Source: Lactonifactor longoviformis DSM 17459 | GTDB taxonomy: Bacteria > Bacillota > Clostridia > Lachnospirales > Lachnospiraceae | NCBI RefSeq assembly: GCF_900129135.1 | Contig: NZ_FQVI01000009.1 | Span: 1-64,000 of the forward strand | Direction: 5' to 3' | Length of the DNA stretch: 64,000 nt | Part shown: piece after piece, positions 34,440 through 43,475 of the stretch | Numbering within the stretch: position 1 is the stretch's first letter | Layout of the letters: each line of letters begins with the position of its first letter | Program-made: the position numbers and the translations under genes | Notes under the pieces: model-generated | Told to the model about the DNA's origin: nothing | Databases searched by the model: none | The model's input: the letters and a program-made list of their open reading frames with translations, nothing else

Positions 34440-34592
34440 TCACTCCTCAAGTCTTTTCCCGCACTTTGGGCAGTATTCGAAATCATTCTCCGCCTCATAT
34501 CTGCAGTCAGAACATATCCTGATGCCTTCCCAAAGAGCATATAGCAGGGGTGCTCCCCCAAGTATACTAAGAATACCACATTTTATTGGCAC
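34440..34592 (-). CDS. 50-residue zinc-ribbon peptide with hydrophobic N-terminus
   Basis: A GTG at 34592 opens MPIKCGILSILGGAPLLYAL, then a zinc ribbon with CSDC and, after 13 residues, CPKCGKRLEE. Its stop (TGA, 34442-34440) is 5 bp from the ATG of the membrane-protein gene, and its last codons form that gene's ribosome site, so the frame is probably translated. The start is uncertain because no good ribosome site precedes the GTG. It may instead be a decayed N-terminally longer protein. Confidence 0.45.
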   Translation of the reverse strand: MPIKCGILSILGGAPLLYALWEGIRICSDCRYEAENDFEYCPKCGKRLEE

Positions 34593-34630
34593 ATGAAAGG
34601 ATAAAATCGTATCTCCGCTTCCTTTTCCGC

Positions 34631-34668
34631 AAAAAGGGCGCGTTCCTCCCAGGGAATGCGCCCTTTCG
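34631..34668 (-). terminator. terminator of the LamG-GH43 operon
   Basis: AAAGGGCGC (34633-34641) pairs with GCGCCCTTT (34658-34666), with further inner pairing, and a T-run follows on the minus strand. It starts just beyond the GH43 stop codon. Confidence 0.85.
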
Positions 34669-34670
34669 TC

Positions 34671-37142
34671 TTACCTGGTTTTAATCCAGGCTCCGCTGGC
34701 ATTTACATAGTATTTTCCAATCCACTGGCTGGAGGCCATGGCTCCGCTGTCTTTCAGATAGTACCAGGTATTCCCAAGCTTCAGCCAACCCGTGGCCATG
34801 GCTCCGCTGTCCTTCAGATAGTACCAGGTGCTGCCAAGCTTCAGCCAGCCTGTGGCCATCGCTCCGCTGTCCTTTAGATAGTACCAGGTGCTGCCAAGCT
34901 TCAGCCACCCTGTGGCCATCGCTCCGTTCTCTTTCAGATAGTACCAGGTGCTGCCAAGTTTCAGCCACCCTGTGGCCATCGCCCCGCTCTCTTTCAGATA
35001 GTACCAGGTGTTCCCCAGCTTCAGCCACCCTGTGGCCATCGCTCCGTTTCCTTTCAGGTAATACCAGGTGTTCCCCAGCTTCAGCCACCCTGTGGCCATC
35101 ACGCCGTCATCTTTCAAATAATACCAGGTATCCAGAAGCTTGAGCCAGCCTTTAGCCTTCTCACCTGCTTCATTGTAATAATACCAGTTTCCCTCTTCAT
35201 AGCTCCAGGTATTTAACTTTTCAGGTTTTACCTCGCCTATCAGATTTTTGGCATTTGCCACTACCTGACTGATTTTTTCAAATGAAACCGTGGGATCCTC
35301 TGCATAAGACTCTCCCAGACTCTTCCAGTTTTTCATTTTCTGAATCTTGGCCGCTGTATAATGTTCTGTATCGCTGATCGCCTTATCCAGCTGTCCGAGA
35401 ACCTCTTCCAGTTCTCTTTTATCCACGGAAATATAGTTGAGTGCATGATAGTTGTCCACACCGGCATCACTGTTGTAGGTATCCAGAAGAGTATTGTATT
35501 CTTCCAGTGTAACAGGAATCATCCCCCCATGGCATCCTACATCCCCGCCGGTTCTTCCGTAACCGTCGGAAACCTTCCGGATACTGTCTGGCCGGGAAAG
35601 GTCATATGTCACATATGGCTCATAGCGCACACTGTTTCTTCCGTAGTAGTCGATCATGACACACCATTCCTCACGGTCAAAGAACTTAAACATGGTGGCA
35701 CCTTCATAGGCGCCGGAGTACTTCTCCATACCCGCCTGATCAATTTTTTGGAAATGATTGCCTGTAGACTCATTCCTGAACCAGTTCCACACCACGTCCG
35801 CTCTCTGATAGTCGTTATATCCTGCTCCATTCAGTTCTTCCAGTGTAGTAAACAGGGTACCGTCCTTTTCATAAGGAGTAATTCTGCCGGGAGCACTACT
35901 GTCATACTCCACGTTGGGATCCAGAACAGAGTCCGCACTCATCAGTTCTATGTGGTTGTCCGTCTCATCCTTGACCACCCGGTAGACCGTTCCGTAGGGA
36001 TCTCCGGTCTCTGTATCTGCTACCCAGAGCTGAGAAGTATCAATGTTGCCATATCCGTCATTGGCATTCACCAGTTTGCCCCAATTCTTATAAAAAGCTT
36101 CCTGCTCATACATTTTTGTAGGGCCAAAGGTTACAAAGTCTTCGGTTTCGTTGCAGTAAATACGGTTTCTGGAGTATCCGTCTGTAGCGACACGGCAGGA
36201 CCAGTATATCAGATAATTGTCTTTCTCCGGATTGTATATGGCTTCCGGAGCCCAGGCAGCGCCTGCTTCTATCTCAGATCCAACGTCTACCCAGCGCCTT
36301 GTCCAGTTTACAAAATCCTCTGTCTCATAGATGAAAAGGCTGGTACTGCCATCGTGTGACATAGTGCCCCAGTTTCCCCCGTATTGGGGGGCCATAGTGT
36401 TGAGATCCGTTGCCAGAATCCATACTTTATCAGAGTCGCTGCCGTCTGCCTTAGCCCCCCGCAGCATATACGGATCCCGGATTCCCTGATCCTCGCCCTC
36501 GAAGGGAAACAAGACAGAAGCATCCCCTGCAGTGGTCTCTTCTATGGCAGTTCCCTCTGCCACCGCATAATTTACATTGTCTGTTTTATACACGCGGTCC
36601 GTATAATCACTCCCCGCAAGAAACGCTGGATTACAGCCATTAAGCGCTGTCCAGTTCAGACCATCTTCACTGAGAAAAAAGTGAATCTGCTGCACATCGC
36701 TTCCCCCTTTGTTGGCAAAGCATACGTACAGATATCCCGCATAAGAGTCATCCTTATTTCCCTCTCTAATGGTCATGGGAAATTCTTTTACACAGCTGGC
36801 ATCATTTGCCGTCACAGCTGCTGTCAGAGTAAAATCATAATTTCCCTGCCCCGCATAAGGACGGGTAATTTTAAGAGTATTCCCTTCCACTTTCACATAA
36901 GGGGCGTCCTCCTCTGCCACACTGTACTGTATAGAAGCTCCATCCAGCCCTTCCACTGTATCCGGAAGAACCAGATCCCCTGTCAGCTGCTGGCGAATCT
37001 GGGATTCTTTTATATTCAGATTTGACTCTACAACGGATGAGATGTCAGACGCTGCCATGACCTCTGCAGGGGGAACTGCCGATACAAGCATAATGCCGCA
37101 TAAACCACCGGCTAAGATACGTTTTGCACTTGATAACTTCAT
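34671..37142 (-). CDS. secreted GH43-like glycosidase with choline-binding-type repeats
   Basis: 823 residues. A signal peptide (about 1-31, ending EVMAAS) is followed by an Ig-like segment (about 35-125). A GH43-type five-blade domain (about 130-570) carries QGIRDPYML with the base Asp, WAPEAIYNPE with the probable acid Glu, and repeated aromatic strands. After a helical linker come seven 20-residue wall-binding repeats (GWLKLGxTWYYLKxxGAMAT). GH43 enzymes cleave arabinose- or xylose-containing glycans. The repeats should tether it to choline-type or other wall polymers. The ATG at 37142 has AAGGAG. Second gene after the LamG partner (35-bp gap). Confidence 0.82.
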   Translation of the reverse strand: MKLSSAKRILAGGLCGIMLVSAVPPAEVMAASDISSVVESNLNIKESQIRQQLTGDLVLPDTVEGLDGASIQYSVAEEDAPYVKVEGNTLKITRPYAGQGNYDFTLTAAVTANDASCVKEFPMTIREGNKDDSYAGYLYVCFANKGGSDVQQIHFFLSEDGLNWTALNGCNPAFLAGSDYTDRVYKTDNVNYAVAEGTAIEETTAGDASVLFPFEGEDQGIRDPYMLRGAKADGSDSDKVWILATDLNTMAPQYGGNWGTMSHDGSTSLFIYETEDFVNWTRRWVDVGSEIEAGAAWAPEAIYNPEKDNYLIYWSCRVATDGYSRNRIYCNETEDFVTFGPTKMYEQEAFYKNWGKLVNANDGYGNIDTSQLWVADTETGDPYGTVYRVVKDETDNHIELMSADSVLDPNVEYDSSAPGRITPYEKDGTLFTTLEELNGAGYNDYQRADVVWNWFRNESTGNHFQKIDQAGMEKYSGAYEGATMFKFFDREEWCVMIDYYGRNSVRYEPYVTYDLSRPDSIRKVSDGYGRTGGDVGCHGGMIPVTLEEYNTLLDTYNSDAGVDNYHALNYISVDKRELEEVLGQLDKAISDTEHYTAAKIQKMKNWKSLGESYAEDPTVSFEKISQVVANAKNLIGEVKPEKLNTWSYEEGNWYYYNEAGEKAKGWLKLLDTWYYLKDDGVMATGWLKLGNTWYYLKGNGAMATGWLKLGNTWYYLKESGAMATGWLKLGSTWYYLKENGAMATGWLKLGSTWYYLKDSGAMATGWLKLGSTWYYLKDSGAMATGWLKLGNTWYYLKDSGAMASSQWIGKYYVNASGAWIKTR
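34741..35160 (-). repeat. 7 x 60-bp tandem repeat encoding wall-binding modules
   Basis: Seven consecutive 60-bp units, one per 20-residue choline-binding-type repeat of the GH43-like protein. Units 1-6 are nearly identical at DNA level, while the last (35101-35160) is more divergent. Slippage or recombination with the array at 37257-37676 is plausible. Confidence 0.9.
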
Positions 37143-37177
37143 ATTTTCTCCTTTCCATATACCTGCTTCTCCTGTCT

Positions 37178-40100
37178 TCAGGAGGTCTGCCTTGTTCTTG
37201 ACCATACTCCGCTGCCATTCACATAATATCTGCCTATCCATTCATTGGCAGCCATAGCTCCGCTGCTTTTCAGATAGTACCACTGGCTGCCCAACTGCAG
37301 CCAGCCTGTAGCCATCGCTCCATTGCCCTTCAGGTAATACCAGGTTCTTCCATCCAGCAGCCAACCTGTGACCATCGCTCCGCTGCTTCTCAGATAATAC
37401 CAGGTTCCCCCGTCCAGCAACCAGCCTGTGGCCATCGCTCCATTGCTTCTCAGATAATACCAGATATTCCCGTTCAGCAGCCAGCCCGTAGCCATCGCTC
37501 CGCTGTCCTTCAGATAGTACCAGGTTCCTCCCAGCTGTATCCAGCCCGTAGCCATTGCCCCATTGCTCTTCAGGTAATACCAGGTTGTTCCGTCCAACAG
37601 CCAGCCCGTAGCCATCGCCCCGTTACTCTTCAGGTAGTACCAGGTTGTTCCGTCCAGCAGCCAGCCTGTGGCCATGGCTCCGGTTTCCTCCTGAAGATAA
37701 AACCAGCTCCCGTAGCTAGCGTCATAGAACCAGCCTGTTTTTTTCTTCCCATCTTCGTAATAATACCACTTGCCATCAGACAGCTTCCAGCCAGGTTTCA
37801 GCTGCGGCTCTGGTTTTTCACTTACAATCACGTATGTTGTGTATTCCATAGTGAATCCGTTGCTCTTTGCCTCAATTTTCGTGGTCAGCATTGCAGTCCC
37901 GTTTGCAACTGCAGTTACTGTTCCGTCCTTGTAAACTGCCACTGCTTCATTATCGGATGCATACGTCACATTCACCGCACCCTTTACCGCGTCAGGAACT
38001 GTATAGAGCTTCTCTGAGGTTCCGGCTTTATATACCACCTCCTCTTTTGGCGCACTGGCGTCAATTACCGCCCAAGGATCCTGATATTCCGGCTTAAACA
38101 CAAGTTTTTGCACCGCCCGGTCTATTTTGGCAATCCCGGTATCCGCTTCTGTCTGGGTCTTTGCCCCGGAAGCCGCTGCCACAGCATCCCGCAGGGCGTT
38201 GGCTGACTTTTCTGTAAAGTTACTCAGATCCAGCGCATTTGCCTGTTCCAGTTTTTGGTTCAGCGCTGTTGCATCGAATGCCTTCACCGTAATAATAAAT
38301 TGCTTTTCTGCTTTCAATGTGCCCGCGGTAACAGTTGCCGTCAGCGTTACCTCCCGGTCAGTATCCCCGTTATATACCTTTCCGGTTGCAGCTATGAGAT
38401 CACTCTCCGCTGACCAGCTTACATCCAGACCGTCTAATTTTAACGGCAGACTGAGATCGTAGCTTACGTTATCAAGTCCGGTATTTTTATTTCCCAGAAT
38501 CTTGTCTTCTGTCAGAGCAGCGTCCACCTTTGCCTGAAGTGCTTCCTGATACGAAGGATCCGCCTGCTGTATCTCTTCCTCGCTCAGGGCCTTATCGTAG
38601 ATTTTAAAGGAATCGATCTTTCCAATAAAATTGCTGTCTGCGCTCCAGCAGGATTTGCCCAGGTATCCCAGGATTCCGTCCTTAGTCCCTGCAGTAACAA
38701 TTTCCTCCATACTAAAGCCTGTGTCCAGCGCAGGCCCTGCCTCTATCCCATCAATAAACAGAGATACTTTCCCATTTTCAAAAACCATATCTACGGTATA
38801 GTACTCATCATTCGCCAGCACCTGAGATGAATTGATCAGATTTTCGGAAGACGCATTCTTAATTCCTGCCCGGATGCTGCCGCCGCTGTATTGGAAGTAT
38901 GGAGCATAGAACATATAATTTGTTCCTGTACCCTGCGGAATCGATCCAATGCAGAAGAGCCAGGAAGCTGCTCCTGATTTTGGACTCCTGGCGTACGTAG
39001 CCTCCACTGTAAAATTTTCTTTATCCGTAAGGCTTTCGTAGATAGCGGACGGAAGGGTTATATAGCTTTTATTGCCGGTGATTTCCATCACATCCCTTTC
39101 GCCGTCTCCTACAAACCTCACAGTCTCCGGGTTTACAATGGAGGCGTCATTTCCAAGGCCGGAGGCGTCAGGAATTACACCGTTTATGGACGCTGTCATT
39201 GTATAGTCAGCTACCACGCCCTCTTCCCGCTCTGTAGGATTTTTTACTACAATTACCGCTGTATCCTTTGTCTGTGTGACTGTTCCCACAGACACTGTGG
39301 AAGTCACCGTTGTCTTGCCCTCTTTCAGCCCCAGTACGGTACCGTCTTCAGCCACAGAAGCTATGGTGCCATCCAAAGCCTCAAAAGATATCTCAGCATT
39401 TTCCTCTGTCACACCGCCCGGCAGATTCACCTGGATCTGCTGGGTGCTTCCCTCGTACATCGTGATTCTCTCGTCAGCCGTGAATCCCTCTTCCTCAAAG
39501 ATTTCCTCTGCACTTCTGGGGTCATACAGCTGGTAAACCTGGGAGGGCGTCAAAGCCTGATCGTATACCTGTACCTCGTCAACCAGTCCCTTGTATAAAT
39601 CATCCCAGTTATTCACCCCAATGCTGATGTCGTTGCTCTCTGCTGTCAGCGCCTTGGCTGCCTGTCCAGAGCCTGCCGGACTGCCATTTAGATACAGGGT
39701 AAGATCATAGCCTGACTGGGTTACCGTGACCAAAGTCCAATGGTTTTTCTCCAGATTTACATTAGAGATGGGGGTTTTGTATCCAAACTCACCGGTCACC
39801 TTATCATTTGTCCAGACTTTGAGGACTTCGTTATTATCGCCGGCCAGAGATACCCACTGTTCTTCTGCACCCAGCGCAGCTCCTATATACAGCAGGGAGC
39901 CATTTACCGGCACCGCCTGTGATGGATTGACCCACATAGATACTGTGTATTCCTCTCCCGTATAGGGGTGATTCAGTTTCAGTCCATAGTCTCCCAGTCT
40001 GACAGCCTGTCCGTCATACCCTTCCGCATAGACAGCCTCACCGGTATACGCCGCCATCTTTTTCCCGTGCATGGAACTGCCGTCCAGTGCATTCTCAAAG

Positions 40101-40231
40101 GAATAGGTCTTTACAGGCTGAGGCAGTCCCTGTTCATTACCCTCTGCGCTTACGATTGTGCTGTTTGCCATCACCGCAGAAAGTGCCATCACACCTGCCA
40201 AAAAACCTGACATCAGTTTCTTTTGCTTCAT
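37178..40231 (-). CDS. secreted LamG/Ig-domain protein with choline-binding-type repeats
   Basis: 1017 residues. Signal peptide (1-29, ending TIVSAEG). Order, approximate: LamG domain 1 (45-235), Big_2 Ig-like (255-330, VLGLKEGKTTVTSTV), LamG domain 2 (338-545), atrophied Ig-like domain (555-640), a FIVAR-like helical hairpin (645-705), another Ig-like domain (715-800), then seven 20-residue aromatic wall-binding repeats plus degenerate ends. No catalytic domain is seen, so it probably binds glycans or matrix at the cell surface. It is transcribed ahead of the GH43-like gene, pairing a binder with a hydrolase. A good ribosome site precedes the ATG. Confidence 0.85.
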   Translation of the reverse strand: MKQKKLMSGFLAGVMALSAVMANSTIVSAEGNEQGLPQPVKTYSFENALDGSSMHGKKMAAYTGEAVYAEGYDGQAVRLGDYGLKLNHPYTGEEYTVSMWVNPSQAVPVNGSLLYIGAALGAEEQWVSLAGDNNEVLKVWTNDKVTGEFGYKTPISNVNLEKNHWTLVTVTQSGYDLTLYLNGSPAGSGQAAKALTAESNDISIGVNNWDDLYKGLVDEVQVYDQALTPSQVYQLYDPRSAEEIFEEEGFTADERITMYEGSTQQIQVNLPGGVTEENAEISFEALDGTIASVAEDGTVLGLKEGKTTVTSTVSVGTVTQTKDTAVIVVKNPTEREEGVVADYTMTASINGVIPDASGLGNDASIVNPETVRFVGDGERDVMEITGNKSYITLPSAIYESLTDKENFTVEATYARSPKSGAASWLFCIGSIPQGTGTNYMFYAPYFQYSGGSIRAGIKNASSENLINSSQVLANDEYYTVDMVFENGKVSLFIDGIEAGPALDTGFSMEEIVTAGTKDGILGYLGKSCWSADSNFIGKIDSFKIYDKALSEEEIQQADPSYQEALQAKVDAALTEDKILGNKNTGLDNVSYDLSLPLKLDGLDVSWSAESDLIAATGKVYNGDTDREVTLTATVTAGTLKAEKQFIITVKAFDATALNQKLEQANALDLSNFTEKSANALRDAVAAASGAKTQTEADTGIAKIDRAVQKLVFKPEYQDPWAVIDASAPKEEVVYKAGTSEKLYTVPDAVKGAVNVTYASDNEAVAVYKDGTVTAVANGTAMLTTKIEAKSNGFTMEYTTYVIVSEKPEPQLKPGWKLSDGKWYYYEDGKKKTGWFYDASYGSWFYLQEETGAMATGWLLDGTTWYYLKSNGAMATGWLLDGTTWYYLKSNGAMATGWIQLGGTWYYLKDSGAMATGWLLNGNIWYYLRSNGAMATGWLLDGGTWYYLRSSGAMVTGWLLDGRTWYYLKGNGAMATGWLQLGSQWYYLKSSGAMAANEWIGRYYVNGSGVWSRTRQTS
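37257..37676 (-). repeat. 7 x 60-bp tandem repeat in the LamG protein gene
   Basis: Seven 60-bp units in the same phase as the array in the neighbouring gene, encoding GWLLDGxTWYYLKSNGAMAT-type modules. A diverged eighth unit follows to about 37740. Units differ more from each other than those of the GH43 array. Confidence 0.88.
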
Positions 40232-40595
40232 CCTCTTACTCCTCCTTCTTTCTATTCATTTCCCAATGTCAAACTAAATGCTGTGTGTTTTATCCCTCCC
40301 TTCTGTCTCGTACCGTATCCTGACCCCCTTTCCCATGAAATCGGCCTCCTATTTTATACAATTATAACAACCGTCCCCCTCTGTTTTTGTAATTTTATTA
40401 TGCAAAATGTACATTTTCTTTCTGTGTTTCTGCTGTAAATAGGTTTTGATAGGAACTTTGTATGTTTTCATACTTTTCTCTGTCAGTCCGCAGAATCCAT
40501 TTGGGCTTATTGACTTTCTCTCCTATGTGAGATAGTATTTTAGAAACAGGAAATCTATTGATTCTTGCGATATTTCCGACTTAGGAGGGATTCAC
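40232..40595. other. 364-bp divergent intergenic region (LamG operon / PfkB kinase)
   Basis: No ORF or hairpin is supported. On the plus strand TTGACT (40510-40515), a 17-bp spacer and TAGTAT (40533-40538) form a clear sigma-A promoter for the kinase gene. For the LamG operon the minus strand offers TATAAT near 40362-40367 without a convincing -35, so an activator may be needed. The remainder is T-rich and featureless. Confidence 0.6.
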
Positions 40596-41540
40596 ATGCT
40601 TAAAACGTTCGACGCTGCCATCATCGGCGCTGCTATTATAGATATCCCGGCTGGTCCGGTAGACGCATCTGTCTTTGAAACTGGTTCCCATCCCGTACCG
40701 TCTGTCACCATGTCTCTGGGAGGGGATGCTATGAATCAGGCTGCATTGCTTGCTAATCTGGGCCACTCGGTGGAACTCATCAGCAAAATAGGCGCTGATC
40801 TTCCCGGTCAGATGATACTGGACTACTGCCACCAGACATTTATCAATACAGAGCATGTAATCCGTGATCCAGCTATCTCCACCGGCATTAATCTGGTGCT
40901 GGTAGACGCTGCCGGAGAGAGAAGCTTTATCACCAGTCAAAGAGGCAGTCTGCGCAGATTAACGCTTGAGGATATCCCCCTGGATATTTTCTCCGATACG
41001 AGTCTGATATCCTTTGCAAGCATCTTTGTCTTTCCTTATCTTAGGGCACCGGAACTGGCCGCCATTTTTCAGGCAGCTAAAAAGGCCGGCGCCATCCTGT
41101 GCGCAGATATGACAAAACGCAAAAACCAAGAGACGATAGAAGATATGCGGCCTTATCTGCCTTATGTGGATTACCTCTTCCCTAATCTGGAGGAAGCCAG
41201 GCTTGTGACCGGTTTGAAGGATCCGGAACAGATTGCAGACGCCTTTCTTCAGGCTGGGGTTGGCCATATTGTCATTAAACTGGGGGCCAGGGGATGTCTG
41301 TGTGCCTCTGCCGGAGAACGTTTTTATACCAGAGCCTATCCCGGCGCCCGCTGTGTGGATACCACAGGCGCCGGGGATGCTTTCGCAGGCGGATTTATCC
41401 ATGGACTCCTGAATCATCGGGGGCTGAAGGTATGTGCAAGATATGCCAATGCTGCTGCGTCCATCGCGGTGGAACGCCCGGGAGCCCTGCAAAACGAGAT
41501 TCATTTGGAAGAGATCCTAAGAAGAGCAGATGAAATATAA
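40596..41540 (+). CDS. PfkB-family carbohydrate kinase
   Basis: 314 residues. Ribokinase/PfkB signatures: SLGGDAMNQAALLANLG near 45 (signature 1) and DTTGAGDAFAGGFIHGL near 255 (signature 2, catalytic Asp in GAGD). ATP-dependent phosphorylation of a sugar or nucleoside is expected; fructokinase, ribokinase or an inositol-type kinase cannot be told apart. AGGAGG precedes the ATG and a good promoter lies at 40510-40538. It is a single-gene unit closed by a very strong terminator, and no transporter is adjacent. Confidence 0.9.
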   Translation: MLKTFDAAIIGAAIIDIPAGPVDASVFETGSHPVPSVTMSLGGDAMNQAALLANLGHSVELISKIGADLPGQMILDYCHQTFINTEHVIRDPAISTGINLVLVDAAGERSFITSQRGSLRRLTLEDIPLDIFSDTSLISFASIFVFPYLRAPELAAIFQAAKKAGAILCADMTKRKNQETIEDMRPYLPYVDYLFPNLEEARLVTGLKDPEQIADAFLQAGVGHIVIKLGARGCLCASAGERFYTRAYPGARCVDTTGAGDAFAGGFIHGLLNHRGLKVCARYANAAASIAVERPGALQNEIHLEEILRRADEI

Positions 41541-41599
41541 AAGACAGGAAAACGGTATCCTGCACGCTTAAGCATAGGGATACCGTTTTCCTGTCTTTT
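41539..41599. terminator. very strong bidirectional terminator
   Basis: A 22-bp perfect stem: 41539-41560 (starting AAAAGACAGG) pairs with 41578-41599 (ending CCTGTCTTTT), with T or A runs built into the ends. It separates the convergent kinase and M20 hydrolase genes. Confidence 0.93.
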
Positions 41600-41619
41600 A
41601 TATGCAATTGTGATGCTGT

Positions 41620-42804
41620 TTACTCAATGCCAAAATATTCCCATGCATACTGTATATACATGGCCATACAGATGGGCAGGCAGTCTTCGTCAATATCAAA
41701 GGTTCCGTGATGGTGAGGGGAGGAAATTCCTTTTTCTTCATTTCTGGATCCTATATTTATGTAGGTTACCGGAGCTGTCTCCAGATACTCCGCAAAGTCC
41801 TCGGCTCCCAGACTCAGTTCCTGTTCTTTTACCGCCTCCGCCCCCAGTATTTTCGATGCTGCACGGATGGCTGTGTCTGTCATTTTATGGTCATTGAACA
41901 CCACTTTCGCGGTAATCTCAAAGTCAACGGACGCCTGGCATTTGTAAGCAGTTGCTGTAGCTGCCGCGATTCTGCGGATGGCATTTCTGTTCACTGCTCT
42001 CTGACGCTCTTCCAGCACCCGGATGCTGCCTTCAATATAAGCATCTTCCGGAAGGATATTAAAGGCGGTTCCGCTCTGGAAGATCCCAACAGTCATTACT
42101 GTTGGTTTCAGAGGATCGCTCTCCCTGGTAATCACACTCTGCAGAGACTGAACGAGAGATGCCCCCGCCAGCAAAGCATCTGCACCGTTCTGCGGCGCAG
42201 AACCATGGCAGCCTCTCCCTTTGATCCAGATGCGGAACTTATCATTAGCAGAGGACATCACCCCTTTTCGTATGGTTGCCTCTCCTATAGGAAGAGAATT
42301 CGATACATGGAGCCCAAATATGCCGTCCACATCCTTCACTGCGCCGCTTTCCACCACCGTCCTGGCCCCCTGGCCGTTTTCCTCTCCCGGCTGGAAAATC
42401 AGTTTTATCTTTCCCGGGATTCTATCCCTGTGCTCCTGCAAATAGGCGGCGGCACCCAAGAGGGCAGCCGTATGCCCGTCATGTCCGCAGGCATGCATCA
42501 GGCCGGGATTTTTCGAAGCATAGCTGCACGGATTCAGCTCTGTCATCTCCAGTGCATCGATATCTCCTCTCAGGCCCAGGATTCTGCCCGGGCTGTTTCC
42601 CTCAATCATGCCTACCGTTCCTGTTTTTCCGGCCTCTAACCATGGAATCCCCATTTCATCCAGCCTCCGGCGGACATATTCTGCCGTCTCATATTCCTGC
42701 ATACTTGCCTCAGGATGCTGATGAAGATACCTCCTGGTGGAAACCAGCTCCTCCTGCCGCTTCTTTGCCTCGCTTAAAATATCCATTTTCTTCTCTTTAC
42801 ACAT
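41620..42804 (-). CDS. M20-family amidohydrolase (hippurate/N-acyl-amino-acid hydrolase-like)
   Basis: 394 residues, standard for M20D enzymes. Metal ligands and catalytic residues lie in GLRGDIDALEM, MHACGHDGHTA and GEENGQGARTV, with a dimerisation domain (about 185-300) between the two halves of the catalytic domain. It removes acyl or amide groups from amino acids or peptides in the cytoplasm. It is the last gene of the peptide-transporter operon, 5 bp after the DUF1028 gene, so its substrate is probably imported by that transporter. Start at the first ATG with AAAGGG upstream. Confidence 0.92.
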   Translation of the reverse strand: MCKEKKMDILSEAKKRQEELVSTRRYLHQHPEASMQEYETAEYVRRRLDEMGIPWLEAGKTGTVGMIEGNSPGRILGLRGDIDALEMTELNPCSYASKNPGLMHACGHDGHTAALLGAAAYLQEHRDRIPGKIKLIFQPGEENGQGARTVVESGAVKDVDGIFGLHVSNSLPIGEATIRKGVMSSANDKFRIWIKGRGCHGSAPQNGADALLAGASLVQSLQSVITRESDPLKPTVMTVGIFQSGTAFNILPEDAYIEGSIRVLEERQRAVNRNAIRRIAAATATAYKCQASVDFEITAKVVFNDHKMTDTAIRAASKILGAEAVKEQELSLGAEDFAEYLETAPVTYINIGSRNEEKGISSPHHHGTFDIDEDCLPICMAMYIQYAWEYFGIE

Positions 42805-42809
42805 AATCG

Positions 42810-43475
42810 TTACCCTTTAATCCCTTTTCTCACATTATCTACCCAGCTGTCATAGGTCTCAAAAATATGTTCCTTATTCTTCTGGTAGATTTGATTCAGC
42901 TTTGATACTGCCTCCGGATCATCATCTACACGGAAATCTATATAGGGAAATCCCTGGATCTTATCTACCCGGATAACGGCTGCCTGTTTTCCCCTGCGGT
43001 CTCCGCCGCTCCGATCCGCTGCGGACAGCGCATTCATCAGCCGGTCTGCCAGGTTTCCTCTGGTCTTTAGAAATGCCTCCTCCATCTCCAGAAGCACCTC
43101 TTTCCCTGTAAGAATATTGCCGGCTATCACATACCCGTCCCCCCGAAGATGAAGTTTTACCGGATCGTTCTCACTCCCTGTGAAGGCCGCTGTATTGCCT
43201 TTATAGTCTACCACAGATATCTGCCTCAGTTCCCTTCCCTTATCTTCCTGGAGTGCCTTGTGCAGCGCCTCCTCCGCGGACGCTCCCCGCTGGATTCTTC
43301 CCATTACATCCTCGTTCAGAAAAGGATTTACCCATCCCTGGGAAGCTATGATCCCGTGTGAGATTCTGATGAAAGGCGAGAACGCCCCCAGCCCCGGAAA
43401 ACAAGAGGCTGCCGCGCCCCCCATGCATCCGGTCTCTCTGCACACAGCAATAATAGAATATGTATTAAATTTCAT
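42810..43475 (-). CDS. DUF1028 family protein
   Basis: 221 residues. The N-terminus TYSIIAVCRETGCMGGAAASC, the SQGWVNPFLNEDVMGRI block and the GNILTGKEVL segment are characteristic of DUF1028, a family resembling Ntn hydrolases and often found beside peptide or amide transporters. The C-terminal part (about 185-221) is helical. Its start overlaps the stop of the upstream ATPase gene by 11 nt and it is 5 bp from the M20 gene. A role in degrading the imported peptide or amide is inferred from context. Confidence 0.85.
   Translation of the reverse strand: MKFNTYSIIAVCRETGCMGGAAASCFPGLGAFSPFIRISHGIIASQGWVNPFLNEDVMGRIQRGASAEEALHKALQEDKGRELRQISVVDYKGNTAAFTGSENDPVKLHLRGDGYVIAGNILTGKEVLLEMEEAFLKTRGNLADRLMNALSAADRSGGDRRGKQAAVIRVDKIQGFPYIDFRVDDDPEAVSKLNQIYQKNKEHIFETYDSWVDNVRKGIKG

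Noticed and set aside
34741-35160. 60-bp repeat array as a possible CRISPR
   Set aside because: Units are contiguous with no spacers and lie in frame within a protein gene, encoding 20-residue wall-binding modules.
35361-36359. 332-codon forward ORF opposite the GH43-like gene
   Set aside because: No ribosome site, no domain, and the opposite strand encodes a complete secreted protein.
41707-42639. 310-codon forward ORF opposite the M20 gene
   Set aside because: Shadow of the M20 hydrolase; the metal-binding motifs are on the minus strand.
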